Shown here: positions 35,901 through 44,497 of the stretch, in pieces
Position numbering within the stretch: position 1 is the first letter of the stretch
How the letters are laid out: each line of letters begins with the position of its first letter
Assembly (NCBI RefSeq): GCF_021044825.1
Contig: NZ_JAJNOC010000007.1
Location: 124,001 to 188,000 of the forward strand
Direction of reading: 5' to 3'
DNA length: 64,000 bases
Source of the DNA: Massilia phyllostachyos
GTDB taxonomy: Bacteria; Pseudomonadota; Gammaproteobacteria; Burkholderiales; Burkholderiaceae_D
Notes under the pieces: model-generated
Told to the model about the DNA's origin: nothing
Database searches by the model: none
What the model saw: the letters and a program-made list of their open reading frames with translations, nothing else
Made by a program: the position numbers and the translations under genes

Positions 35901-38900
35901 GCCGCCGCCGGTCAGGGTGACGGTCACGCCGGCGACGCCGGTTTCGTTCGCGTCCTGCTGGCCGTTGGCATTGGCGTCGAGCCAGACGCGGTTGCCCAGG
36001 CTGGCCGGGGTGTAGATGCCGGCATCGATGGTGGTGTTGTTCTCGCCCGATGCCAGTTTCACGATCTGCGACAGGCCGGTGGTGGCATTGGCGTCCGAAT
36101 CGCTGGCGTCATTGCCCAGATCCTGCGAGGTGAACACGGTGCCGGCCGGTTTGCCGAACTGGACCTGGTATTCCATGCCCGGCACCAGGCCGCTGAACTT
36201 GTAGTTGCCGTTGGCGTCGGTGGTCGTTTCGACGCGGGTATTGTCGCCCCCGGTCGAGATCAGGCCGTCAAGCCCGCCGCCGATCAGGGTGACCTTGACG
36301 CCGGCGGCGCCCAGTTCGCCCGCATCCTGCTGGCCGTTGCCGTTGGCGTCGATCCAGACGCGGTCGCCCAGGCTCGCCGGTGCATACACGCCGGCGTCGA
36401 TGGTGCTGTTGTTTTCGCCCGAGGCCAGCTTGACGACCTGCGACAGGCCGCTCGCATTGGCGTCGGAGTCGCTGGCGTCGTTGCCCTTGTCCTGGGTAGT
36501 GAACACGGAGCCGGCAGGGGCGGTGAACTTCACCTGGTACTCGGTGCCCGGGGTCAGGCCCTCGAATTTGTAATTACCGTTGGCGTCGGTGGTGGTGTCG
36601 ACGCTGGTGTTGTCGCCCGTGGTCGAGAGCAGGCCATCAAGCCCGCCGCCGATCAGGGTCACCTTGGCGCCGGCGACGCCGACTTCGCCCGCATCCTGCT
36701 GGCCGTTGGCGTTGGCATCGAGCCAGACGCGGTCGCCCAGGCTCGCAGGCAGGTAGATGCCGGCGTCGATGGTGGCGTTGTGTTCGCCCGACTTGAGCGT
36801 GACGACCTGCGACAGGCCATTCGCATTGGCGTCCGAATCGCTGGCGTCATTGTCCTTGTCCTGGGCGGTGAACACGCTGCCGGCAGGCTTGGCGAACTGC
36901 ACCTGGTATTGCACGCCCGGCGCCAGGCCGTCGAAGCGGTACTTGCCGTCGGCGTCGGTGGTGGTCTCGACGCTGGTGTTGTCGGCAGTCGTGGAGATCA
37001 GGCCATCAAGCCCGCCGCTAGTCAAGACAACCTTGACGCCGGCCACACCGGTTTCGCCGTCGTCCTGCTGGCCGTTGCCGTTGGCGTCGAGCCAGACGCG
37101 GTCGCCCAGGCTGGCCGGGGCGTATACGCCGGCGTCGATGGTGGTGTTGTTCTCGCCCGATGCGAGTTTCACGATCTGCGACAGGCCGCTGCCGTTCGCA
37201 TCGCTGTCGGAAGCGTCGTTGCCCTGGTCGGCGCCGGTGAACACGTGGCCGGCCGGTGCGCTGAACTGCACCTGGTATTCCATACCCGGGGTCAGGCCGT
37301 CGAACTTGTAGTTGCCGTTGGCGTCGGTGGTGGTTTCCACGGTGGTGTTGTCGGCCGTGGTCGAGATCAGGCCATCGGCGCCGCCGCCGATGAGGGTGAC
37401 CTTGGCGCCGGCTACGCCGGTTTCGCCCGCATCCTGCTGGCCGTTGGCGTTGGCGTCGATCCAGACGCGGTCGCCCAGGCTGGCGGTCTTGTAGAAGCCT
37501 GCGTCGATGGTGGTGTTGTTCTCGCCGGAAGCCAGCTTGACGACCTGCGACAGGCCGCCGACGGCGTCCGAATCGCTCGCGTCGTTGCCGACGTCGGCGC
37601 CGGTGGCGACGAAGCCGGCCGGGGCGCCGAACTTGACCTGGTACTCCATGCCTGGGACGAGGCCGGTGAACTTGTAGTTGCCGTTGGCGTCGGTGGTGGT
37701 CTCGACGCTGGTGTTGTCGCCCGTGGTCGACAGCAGGCCGTCGGCGCCGCCGCCGATCAGGGTCACGGTCACGCCGCCGATGCCGGCTTCGCCCGCATCC
37801 TGCTGGCCGTTGGCGTTGGCGTCATGCCAGACGCGGTCGCCCAGGCTGGCCGGGGCATACACGCCGGCGTCGATGGTGGTGTTGTTCTCGCCCGATGCGA
37901 GCTTGACGATCTGCGACAGGCCGGCGCTGTTCGCGTCCGAATCGCTCGCGTCATCGCCCTTGTCCTGGCTGGTGAACACGGTGCCCGCCGGCGCGCCGAA
38001 CTTGACCTGGTATTCCATGCCCGGAGTCAGGCCGTCGAAGCGGTACTTGCCGTCGGCGTCGGTGGTGGTCTCGACGCTGGTGTTGTCGGCAGTCGTCGAG
38101 AGCAGTCCGTCGGCGCCGCCGCCGATCAGGGTGACCTTCACGCCGGCCACGCCGGTTTCGCCATCGTCCTGCTGGCCATTGCCGTTCGCATCCAGCCAGA
38201 CGCGGTCGCCCAGGCTGGCGCTCTGGTAGAAGCCGGCGTCGATGGTGGTGTTGTTCTCGCCGGAGGTCAGCGTGACGACCTGCGACAGGCCTGCGACCGC
38301 ATCCGAATCGCCCGCGTCATTGCCCGCGTTGGCCCTGGTGGCGATGAAGCCGTCCGGCGTGCCGAACTTGACCTGGTATTCCACGCCCGGGGTCAGGCCC
38401 TCGAACGTGTAGTTGCCGTCGGCGTCGGTGGTGGTGTCGACGCTGGTGTTGTCGTTCGTGGTCGAGAGCAGGCCATCAAGCCCGCCGCCGATCAGGGTGA
38501 CCTTGGCGCCGGCGACGCCGACTTCGCCCGCATCCTGCTGGCCGTTGGCGTTGGCGTCCAGCCAGACGCGGTCGCCCAGGCTGGCGAGCTTGTAGACACC
38601 CGCGTCGATGCTGCCGTTGTGTTCACCCGACTTCAGGGTAAGGACCTGGCTCTTGCCGCCGATGCCCGCATCCGAGTCGGTCTCGTCATCGCCGATGTCG
38701 GCGCCGCTGGCGACGTAGCCATCCTTGCCGCCGAAGGTCAGCTGGTATTCCATGCCCGGGGTCAGGCCGTCGAAGCGGTAGCTGCCGCCGGCGCCGGTGA
38801 CGGTGGTGAATTCGACGTTGTCGGCCGTGGTGGCGATCAGGCCGTCCGCGCCGCCGCCGACCAGGGTCAAGGTCACGCCTTCGATGCCGCTCTCGCCCGC

Positions 38901-40592
38901 ATCCTGCTGGCCATTGGCGTTGGCGTCATGCCAGACGACGTCACCCAGTCTGGCCGGCTTGTACACGCCGGCGTCGATGCTGGTGTTGTTCTCGCCCGAG
39001 GCCAGTTTCACGATCTGCGACAGGCCGCCCGCGCCGGCGTCGCTGTCGCCGCTGTCGTCGCCCTTGTCGGCGGCCGTGAACACATGGCCGCTCGGTGCTT
39101 CGAACTTCACCTGGTATTCGGCGCCCGGCGTCAGGCCGTCGAACTTGTAGTTGCCGTTGGCGTCAGTCGTGGTCTCGACGCTGGTGTTGTCCGCGGTGGT
39201 CGACAGCAGGCCGTCGGCGCCGCCGCCGATCAGGGTCACTTTGGCGCCCGCGATGCCGGTTTCGCCCGCGTCCTGGCGGCCGTTGCCGTTCGCGTCCAGC
39301 CAGACGCGGTCGCCCAGGCCGGCGGTCCGGTAGAAGCCGGCGTCGATGGTGGTGTTGTTCTCGCCCGAGGCCAGCTTGACGATCTGAGACAGGCCGCCGA
39401 CGGCGTCCGAATCGCTGGCGTCGTTGCCGACGTTGGCGTGGGTCGGCACGAAGCCCTCCGGGGCGCCGAACTTGACTTGGTATTCCACGCCCGGGGTCAG
39501 GCCGCCGAAGGTGTAGTTGCCGTTGGCGTCGGTGACCATCTCGACGCTGGTGTTATCGAGCGTGGTCGAGATCAGCCCATCGGCGCCGCCGCCGACCAGG
39601 GTAACCTTCACGCCGGCGATACCCAGCTCGCCCGCATCTTGCTGGCCGTTGCCGTTGGCGTCATGCCAGACGCGGTCGCCCAGGCTCGCGCTGCGGTAGA
39701 AGCCGGCGTCGATGCTGCTGTTGTTTTCGCCCGGTGCGAGCACGACGACGTTGGACAACACGGCGTCGCTGTTGGCGCCCGATGCAGGACTGCCGTCGGA
39801 CTGGCGCGGGCTGACGCGGTCGTAGCTGGCCGGCAGCGAGAAAGTGACGCGGTACTCGAGCGACGGGGTCAGGCCCTTGAACACGTAGTTGCCGTTGGCG
39901 TCGGTGGTGGCGGTGCCCAGCAGTTCTCCGGCGTCGTCGAAATCGCCATCCTGGTTCTGGTCACGCCCCAGCTTGACGGTCACGCCGGCGATGCCTTCCT
40001 CGCCGGCGTCCTGGATGCCGTTGGCGTTGGCGTCGTGCCAGACGCGGTCGCCCAGCGAGGCGGCCTTCATTTCCACGATCAGCGGCTGGCGGTGGACGCT
40101 GTTCGCCCACGGATCCACGATCACGCCGATGGTGTCGCCGATGTCCGGGACGTAGCCATCGTGCTGCATCGCTTCGGCGACCAGGGCGTCGATCTTCTGG
40201 ATATCCTGCGGGCCGATGTAGTTCTTGAGGGGCGAGCTGCCCATCATCTTCCAGATGGCGCCCTGGACGTCGCCGTCGACCGCGTTCAGGCGCTTGTAAT
40301 TGTTCAGCAGCCAGTTAATGTTGTCCAGGTTCGCCAGGTTGATGCTGTTCGCAAGACCGGGGACGGCGGACAGGCTGCCGATCTCGTACGACGAATAGAT
40401 ATAAGCACTATAGGTCGCCTCGATCGGCAGCGGGATATCCTTGGCCAGGCACCACGGGGTGTACAGCGTGCCGGCGGACGTGTTGCCCGGATTCAGCGGC
40501 GTGACGCCCTGGATGTACAGGCCCGGGAGCCAGTAGTGATCGGGCGAACCCCATTCGGAGACGAAAGTAATAACGCGCGGCGTGGCTGACAT
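32964..40592 (-). CDS. Giant SdrD B-like repeat surface protein with thioester-like N-terminal domain
   Basis: This encodes 2,542 residues, starting at 40592 after AAGGAC. There is no classical N-terminal signal peptide. Residues 1-170 resemble a Cys-Gln thioester domain: Cys48 in TPWCLAKD and Gln110 in DVQGAIWKMM. Thirteen SdrD B-like domains of about 120 residues (about 176-1775, motif ASLGDRVWxDANxNGQQDxGE) follow, then a DUF11 domain and linker (to about 2095). Two more SdrD-like domains (to about 2340) precede a C-terminal domain with Asp/Asn/Gly calcium-type loops (DLNGDGVHT, DHNGNGKIDD, DSNHDGVVD). That C-terminal type is common in type I-secreted proteins. No LPXTG or PEP-CTERM signal is present. 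Likely a long calcium-stiffened adhesin; the secretion route is inferred. Confidence 0.9.
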   Translation of the reverse strand: MSATPRVITFVSEWGSPDHYWLPGLYIQGVTPLNPGNTSAGTLYTPWCLAKDIPLPIEATYSAYIYSSYEIGSLSAVPGLANSINLANLDNINWLLNNYKRLNAVDGDVQGAIWKMMGSSPLKNYIGPQDIQKIDALVAEAMQHDGYVPDIGDTIGVIVDPWANSVHRQPLIVEMKAASLGDRVWHDANANGIQDAGEEGIAGVTVKLGRDQNQDGDFDDAGELLGTATTDANGNYVFKGLTPSLEYRVTFSLPASYDRVSPRQSDGSPASGANSDAVLSNVVVLAPGENNSSIDAGFYRSASLGDRVWHDANGNGQQDAGELGIAGVKVTLVGGGADGLISTTLDNTSVEMVTDANGNYTFGGLTPGVEYQVKFGAPEGFVPTHANVGNDASDSDAVGGLSQIVKLASGENNTTIDAGFYRTAGLGDRVWLDANGNGRQDAGETGIAGAKVTLIGGGADGLLSTTADNTSVETTTDANGNYKFDGLTPGAEYQVKFEAPSGHVFTAADKGDDSGDSDAGAGGLSQIVKLASGENNTSIDAGVYKPARLGDVVWHDANANGQQDAGESGIEGVTLTLVGGGADGLIATTADNVEFTTVTGAGGSYRFDGLTPGMEYQLTFGGKDGYVASGADIGDDETDSDAGIGGKSQVLTLKSGEHNGSIDAGVYKLASLGDRVWLDANANGQQDAGEVGVAGAKVTLIGGGLDGLLSTTNDNTSVDTTTDADGNYTFEGLTPGVEYQVKFGTPDGFIATRANAGNDAGDSDAVAGLSQVVTLTSGENNTTIDAGFYQSASLGDRVWLDANGNGQQDDGETGVAGVKVTLIGGGADGLLSTTADNTSVETTTDADGKYRFDGLTPGMEYQVKFGAPAGTVFTSQDKGDDASDSDANSAGLSQIVKLASGENNTTIDAGVYAPASLGDRVWHDANANGQQDAGEAGIGGVTVTLIGGGADGLLSTTGDNTSVETTTDANGNYKFTGLVPGMEYQVKFGAPAGFVATGADVGNDASDSDAVGGLSQVVKLASGENNTTIDAGFYKTASLGDRVWIDANANGQQDAGETGVAGAKVTLIGGGADGLISTTADNTTVETTTDANGNYKFDGLTPGMEYQVQFSAPAGHVFTGADQGNDASDSDANGSGLSQIVKLASGENNTTIDAGVYAPASLGDRVWLDANGNGQQDDGETGVAGVKVVLTSGGLDGLISTTADNTSVETTTDADGKYRFDGLAPGVQYQVQFAKPAGSVFTAQDKDNDASDSDANANGLSQVVTLKSGEHNATIDAGIYLPASLGDRVWLDANANGQQDAGEVGVAGAKVTLIGGGLDGLLSTTGDNTSVDTTTDANGNYKFEGLTPGTEYQVKFTAPAGSVFTTQDKGNDASDSDANASGLSQVVKLASGENNSTIDAGVYAPASLGDRVWIDANGNGQQDAGELGAAGVKVTLIGGGLDGLISTGGDNTRVETTTDANGNYKFSGLVPGMEYQVQFGKPAGTVFTSQDLGNDASDSDANATTGLSQIVKLASGENNTTIDAGIYTPASLGNRVWLDANANGQQDANETGVAGVTVTLTGGGADGLISTTADNTTVTTTTDAGGNYLFKDLVPGMQYQVTFGKPANMFFTKKDVGLDASDSDADAVTGKTQVITLKSGEFNDTIDAGVYANASIGDRLWIDTNGNGLQDDGATGLAGRTVTLIGGGLDGLLSTTADNTSVSMLTGTDGAYNFSNLTPGVQYQVQFSKPTGYVYTGSSMGGNDVTDSDANSTTGMTRVVTLQSGENNKNLDAGLVNVTGDLSITKTDGVSFVTPGQTITYKIVVTNTGTAIAANAVVTDSIPSTLTNVTWTSSATSGASGNQASGSGSINDTVTLNGGSSITYTVTAKVASLSALETISDFSTLGNNVGVGSSKTVNGVTAEAAWVSGSSINSATLWARDSGEDKGLGVLSRGESSSDGEAATGLSNQKNMEVIRLTKDDADQWSSLWVSNLDKDGSGGAEIGTLYWSDSATPDITRLTTKFTFKAGDFGVGAESGDILSLRPSNFDASAKYVFFVAGSNPSGNNNDFLVWKAGTVPAQLSNTAKVTPPSTFIDTNSGNNSATDTDDIKLPTPVAVKRGSIGDTVWEDNNYNGIRDSGEAGIKGVTVKLLDASGKVLETTVTDSNGKYLFDNLNAGSYRVEVVEPSGYYVTKPNVGSNDGVDSDIDTANGRTGLITLTQGENDLTWDAGLYRKASLGDKVWEDLDHDDIQDSNEGGIGGVTVQLYTSGGTLLATTKTNSSGNYKFSNLDPGTYYLKFDKGDVIYKGINMDNWKWASKNVGNNDAIDSDVNGDGVSKVNVTRTDNITLSSGENDMTWDAAITPIAIDLNGDGVHTVARSASSATFDLLGTGKGIASGWLSSSDGFLAVDHNGNGKIDDISELFGGAKQGAGFSQLASYDSNHDGVVDAQDAAFGDLRIWQDANGNHQTDDGELMTLAQAGVVSLKVDYVVLPFVDGQGNLHLERSSATLANGHVTDMTDVYFAIDARDAAASGAPTLADLLASVETDAAVPVAIIGQAAMAA
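35270..40065 (-). repeat. Thirteen tandem SdrD B-like coding repeats (period about 370 bp)
   Basis: Repeats 2-13 (about 35270-39692) average about 369 bp and share near-identical DNA stretches, for example GACGCGGTCGCCCAGGCT (plus strand) recurring in almost every unit. Repeat 1 (up to about 40065) is more diverged. Pairs of distant units share longer identical stretches, consistent with duplication and gene conversion. Confidence 0.9.
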
Positions 40593-40704
40593 GGTTGTCC
40601 TTGGAAACGTATTTGGAGGATCAATCGCCAAATTTTGGCGAACAGGTGCCCATGCGGGCCTGTTCGGGCCAGCGCCGGGTTCACTAACGGGTTGTGCTGC
40701 GATG

Positions 40705-40732
40705 CATTGCGCGCAAGGTTCAGCGCGCAATG
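40705..40732 (-). promoter_or_regulatory. Strong hairpin between the PEP-CTERM gene and the giant gene
   Basis: CATTGCGCGC and GCGCGCAATG form a perfect 10-bp stem with an 8-base loop, 10 bases after the PEP-CTERM stop and about 110 bases before the giant gene. No T-tract follows on the minus strand, so it may be an RNA processing or stability element or a partial terminator. Confidence 0.55.
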
Positions 40733-40742
40733 GAGAACCGGA

Positions 40743-40931
40743 TTACTTTTTCTTCCGGAACTTGGCGACAGCGATCGCGACACCGATCGCGCCGAGGAAC
40801 AGGGCAGGGGTGCTCGGTTCCGGCACTTCGCACGGACCAAAACGACCGCCGCAGGTGTCTGCAGCAGCATTGCCGATCAGCATGACCAGCGGAGCGCCTG
40901 CGAGAAGCAGGTTGTTGACGAATTTCTTCAT
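40743..40931 (-). CDS. Minimal PEP-CTERM protein (62 aa)
   Basis: The start is at 40931 behind GAGGG. The protein is a signal peptide (about 1-24, ending NAAA), a tiny middle of about 10 residues with two cysteines (DTCGGRFGPCE), and a complete PEP-CTERM sorting signal: VPEPST, a hydrophobic helix (LFLGAIGVAIAVA) and a basic tail (KFRKKK). PEP-CTERM proteins are processed by exosortase and usually associated with exopolysaccharide. Almost nothing is left between the two targeting signals. It lies just upstream of the giant surface protein on the same strand. Confidence 0.82.
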   Translation of the reverse strand: MKKFVNNLLLAGAPLVMLIGNAAADTCGGRFGPCEVPEPSTPALFLGAIGVAIAVAKFRKKK

Positions 40932-41299
40932 GGGTTTCCCTCGTTTATTGTGGTGTGGGACAGCGTTCACACAGTGACTGAATTGCACTGGTTACAACGA
41001 TCATTTCTTATTTGCACTATGTGAGGCGTGATGATCTCATGCCATTTATTTTTTTTCAAGGAAATTGTTCTAAATGTAAGCTTAATGCAACGGGGAAATT
41101 GATGATATCGCTTGCGCAATACAGAAAATTCCCTAGGGAAACTAATTAAGTGATGAAACCGGGGCCGTCTCGCTGTCGGAATCGTCAAATTACGCTAATC
41201 ATCTGCAAACAATTGGAGAGATTTACAGCGTCGGGGATGTTGACGATTGTTGTGTGAATGTTCATGTTTATCGGCCTCCGTAATACATGGAAAGGACAA
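40932..41299. other. AT-rich intergenic region upstream of the PEP-CTERM/giant gene pair
   Basis: About 370 bases with clearly lower GC than the surroundings and no supported ORF. It should contain the promoter for the PEP-CTERM gene and possibly the giant gene. I see AT-rich stretches (for example 41020-41080 and 41190-41290) but no confident hexamer pair or known operator. Confidence 0.45.
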
Positions 41300-41332
41300 A
41301 AAATTGCCATTTCTTGCGGAAATGGCAATTTT
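41300..41332 (-). terminator. Rho-independent terminator of the ABC exporter operon
   Basis: A perfect 14-bp stem (AAAATTGCCATTTC / GAAATGGCAATTTT) with a 5-base loop. On the minus strand it ends in a run of T (complement of A 41298-41303), about 40 bases beyond the permease stop. Confidence 0.9.
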
Positions 41333-41371
41333 GGGTATGGCGGGGAGTGAGGCCGGCTGTATGCGCCTGTG

Positions 41372-43765
41372 CTACTCGCGCAAGGCCTGGACCGGGCGGA
41401 TCCGCATCGCGCTTACCACATGGCGGACGGTCGAGCCCAGCGCCACCAGCAAGGCGACCGCCAGCGCCGCGGCCAGGGTCCAAGCGCCGACTGGGGCGCG
41501 CTCGGCAAAGCCGGCGAGATAGCGCTCCAGCGCCAGCCATGCGACCGGCAGGCCGATCAGCGCGCCGATGCCGATCAGGGCCAGGAACTCGCGCGCTACC
41601 AGGCGGCCGATGGCGGCGCTGCCGGCGCCGTAGAGTTTTCTCAGTACGATCTCGCGCGCCTTGCGCTGCACGTTGTAGGCCGCCAGCACGTAGATGCCAA
41701 AGGCGGCGATCGCGGTGGCGATCACGCTGGACGCGGCCAGCAGCTTGGCCAGGCGCAGGTCGTCGGCATAGCTCTGCGCGAACAGCGCCGACATGCGCTG
41801 CACCTGCAGCACGTCGTTCGGGAAGTAGCGCGGCCACAGCGCCTCGATCGCGTGCTGGACGCCTTCACGGTCCGCGGTGCGGACCGTGAACACGCCGGTC
41901 TGCAGGCCCAGGCGGTACATCGTCGGCTGCGGTTCTTCGCGTGCGGAGACGTCGCGGATGTCGGGGACGACGCCGATCACCTGCTTGATGCTGCCGTTGC
42001 CGACATCGATCGACTTGCCGGCCGCCTCCAGGGCGCTGGAGAAGCCGAGCGTGCGCACCGCCGCCTCGTTGATGACGATCTTGTCTTCGTCCGCCGGCCG
42101 GTCGCGCGCCGGGTCGTACAGGCGTCCGGCGACGGGCTTCAGGCCGTACACGCCGAAGAAGTCGGGACTGATGCGGAACCAGCTGACCGAGACCGTGGTG
42201 CCGCCTTCGCGCTTCATCGAGTTGGTGTTGATATTCGTGGTCATGGGGACGTTGCTGACGGCAACGCCGCTGACGCCGGGGATGCGGGCCAGGGCGTCGC
42301 GGAAGGCGCTCACGTTCGCGTCGCGCATGTCGCCGGCGGTTTCCACGATCAGGAGAGGATCCGGGTCGAAGCCCGGATCGAGGCTGCTGGCGTAACGGGT
42401 CTGCCAGGCCACGCCCAGGGTCAGCCCGGTCAACCCCATGGCGGTGGCGAACTGCAGCACGGTGAGAACCCGGCGCAGGCGCAGGCCGCCGACCGTTTCG
42501 CTGTTGCCGCGGCCGGCCAGGGCCGCGGTCGGGCGTACCTTGATCGCGGACCATGCCGGGTAGGCGCCCGCCAGCAAGCCCACCAGCACGCCCAGCGCCA
42601 GGCTGACGACGAGTGCGAGCGGATTGAAGATGTGGTCGAGCTTGCGTTGCACCAGGTCAGCGAACACCGGCAGCAGCAGCCAGGCAAGCAGCAGGCCGAT
42701 CACGGTCGCGACCAGGCACACCAGCACCGACTCGGCCAGGAAGTGGCGGCTCACCGCCTTGGCGCCGGCGCCGAGCACTTTGCGCATCGCGATCTCACGC
42801 TGGCGCCGCACCGTGCGTACGGTGGCCAGGTTGACGTAGTTGGTGGCCGCCAGCACCAGGATCAGCAAGCCTACTGCGGCCAGGCCGAAGATGGCCTTGC
42901 GCTCCCCGTGCACCGGATTGCTTCCCTTGATCAGCGGGTCGAGGTAGGCGTCGGCCAGGGGGCCGAGGCGGAAGTCGATCATGTCGCGGCCGTTCAGTGA
43001 AGCGATCTGGTCCGGGCTCTGGCGCTGGTAGAAGCTGGACGCCAGCATCGTGCGCCGCATCGCGGCCAACGCCTGCGCCGCATCGGCGCCGGGCAGCAGC
43101 TTAATATACACCCGGCCATGCGAAGAGCCCCAGTTGTTCGTGACCAGCTCGCGGTATTCGGCATTCCAGATGCGGGTCCGGATGCCGGCCAGCGCGGCAT
43201 AGGGCAGGGTGGTGGCGGCCGGCTGGTCTTCCAGCAGCGCGCCCACCTGGTAGGATTGCCCGGCGATGCCGATCGTCTTGCCCACCACGTCCAGCGACCC
43301 GAACAGCTTGAGCGCGGTCTCGCGCGTCAAGGCCAGGGCGTCGGGACGCGCCAGGGTCGCGCCCAGGTCGCCAGCGAGGACCTTGGGCCGGAAAATCTCG
43401 CGGAAAGCGGTATCGACCACGCTCACGTCGATGGTCTGCACCGCGCCGCCGATGCGTACGTCGACGTCGCGCGAGATCATGGCGCTGGCCAGCAGCGGCT
43501 GGCCGCTGGCGAGAATGGCGTCGCGCGCCGGCAGGCTGACGCCGTCGCCCCACCGGGCGCCGGCAAAGATGTTCCAGTGCTGCATCAGGCGATAGACCTG
43601 GCCGCGCTCCGGCACGTGGCGATCATACGAGAACGAATGCACCACGTAGCCGAGCAGCAGGAAGCAGGTGGCGAAGCCCACCGCCAGGCCCATGACGACG
43701 ACGGCGGAGTAGGCCGGTTCCTTGACCAGCAGGCGCCAGCCGATGCGGAAATCGCGAAGTATCAT
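41372..43765 (-). CDS. MacB/FtsX-type ABC transporter permease
   Basis: This 797-residue protein has the double-FtsX layout: TM1 (about 20-42), a large periplasmic domain, three helices near 285-390, TM5 (about 430), a second periplasmic domain, and three C-terminal helices (about 675-780). The N-terminal periplasmic region resembles the MacB core domain (PVFADL-like and VDTAFREIF stretches). Such transporters do not pump through the membrane but drive periplasmic substrates with an adaptor and outer-membrane channel. GAGGAG precedes the start. It is the third gene of the adaptor-ATPase-permease operon and ends at a strong terminator. The substrate may be a peptide, antibiotic or lipid. Confidence 0.9.
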   Translation of the reverse strand: MILRDFRIGWRLLVKEPAYSAVVVMGLAVGFATCFLLLGYVVHSFSYDRHVPERGQVYRLMQHWNIFAGARWGDGVSLPARDAILASGQPLLASAMISRDVDVRIGGAVQTIDVSVVDTAFREIFRPKVLAGDLGATLARPDALALTRETALKLFGSLDVVGKTIGIAGQSYQVGALLEDQPAATTLPYAALAGIRTRIWNAEYRELVTNNWGSSHGRVYIKLLPGADAAQALAAMRRTMLASSFYQRQSPDQIASLNGRDMIDFRLGPLADAYLDPLIKGSNPVHGERKAIFGLAAVGLLILVLAATNYVNLATVRTVRRQREIAMRKVLGAGAKAVSRHFLAESVLVCLVATVIGLLLAWLLLPVFADLVQRKLDHIFNPLALVVSLALGVLVGLLAGAYPAWSAIKVRPTAALAGRGNSETVGGLRLRRVLTVLQFATAMGLTGLTLGVAWQTRYASSLDPGFDPDPLLIVETAGDMRDANVSAFRDALARIPGVSGVAVSNVPMTTNINTNSMKREGGTTVSVSWFRISPDFFGVYGLKPVAGRLYDPARDRPADEDKIVINEAAVRTLGFSSALEAAGKSIDVGNGSIKQVIGVVPDIRDVSAREEPQPTMYRLGLQTGVFTVRTADREGVQHAIEALWPRYFPNDVLQVQRMSALFAQSYADDLRLAKLLAASSVIATAIAAFGIYVLAAYNVQRKAREIVLRKLYGAGSAAIGRLVAREFLALIGIGALIGLPVAWLALERYLAGFAERAPVGAWTLAAALAVALLVALGSTVRHVVSAMRIRPVQALRE

Positions 43766-43775
43766 CGGGCGCTCC

Positions 43776-44456
43776 TCATGCCGCCTGCAGGGCGTCGACC
43801 ACCACCCGGCCGTCGACCAGGTGCAGGGTGCGCGAGGCCTGGGCCGCGTGGCTGGGCGAGTGGGTGACCATGACCACGGTCGTCCCTTCCGCGTTGATGT
43901 TGCGCAGCAGGCGCATCACCTCGTCGCCATGGGCGGTGTCGAGGTTGCCGGTCGGTTCGTCGGCCAGCAGCATCGCGGGCTGCGCCACCAGGGCGCGCGC
44001 GATCGCCACGCGCTGCTGCTGGCCGCCGGAGAGCTGGGAAGGATGGTGGCGCGCGCGGTGCGCCACGCCCAGCCGCTCCAGCATCGCCTCCACCCGGCGG
44101 CGCCGTTCGAGGGCCGGGGTGCCGGTGTATTCGAGGGCCAGCTCGACGTTCTCGTAGACCGACAATTCCTCGATCAGGTTGAAGCTCTGGAAGATGAAAC
44201 CGATCTTGCCGCGCCGCAGGGCATTGAGTTTCGCTTCGCTCCAGCCGGCCACGTTCTGGCCTTCGAAGAAGTAGTCGCCCTCGTTCGGCACGTCGAGCAG
44301 GCCGAGGACCGACAGCAGGGTCGACTTGCCGCAGCCGGAGGGCCCGGTGATGGCGACGTATTCGCCGGCCGCGATGTCGACGTCGACGCGGTCGAGGGCG
44401 CGGGTCTGGACTTCTCCCGCGAGGTGGATCTTGGAGACGCCCCTGAGTTTCAGCAT
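43776..44456 (-). CDS. ABC transporter ATPase of the LolD/MacB class
   Basis: This 226-residue ATPase has Walker A GPSGCGKST (38-46), the signature LSGGQQQR (about 141) and Walker B MLLADEPTGNLD (about 160-171). The DEPTGNLD form is typical of the LolD/MacB/FtsE group. AAAGGAAG precedes the ATG. It lies between the adaptor and the permease with short gaps (41 and 10 bases), so the three form one operon. Confidence 0.95.
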   Translation of the reverse strand: MLKLRGVSKIHLAGEVQTRALDRVDVDIAAGEYVAITGPSGCGKSTLLSVLGLLDVPNEGDYFFEGQNVAGWSEAKLNALRRGKIGFIFQSFNLIEELSVYENVELALEYTGTPALERRRRVEAMLERLGVAHRARHHPSQLSGGQQQRVAIARALVAQPAMLLADEPTGNLDTAHGDEVMRLLRNINAEGTTVVMVTHSPSHAAQASRTLHLVDGRVVVDALQAA

Positions 44457-44497
44457 GGTGCTTCCTTTCTTGTTTTGTCGTTCGTTTGAATTTGATT

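Noticed and set aside
35270-40065. Regular repeats resembling a CRISPR array
   Set aside because: The period is about 370 bp and codes for protein domains; there are no short spacers or cas genes.
35304-40589. Open frame of 1,761 codons on the plus strand across the giant repeat gene
   Set aside because: Same reason: it mirrors the repeat structure of the minus-strand gene and lacks a promoter or ribosome site. The minus-strand gene has real domains, a ribosome site and a terminator.
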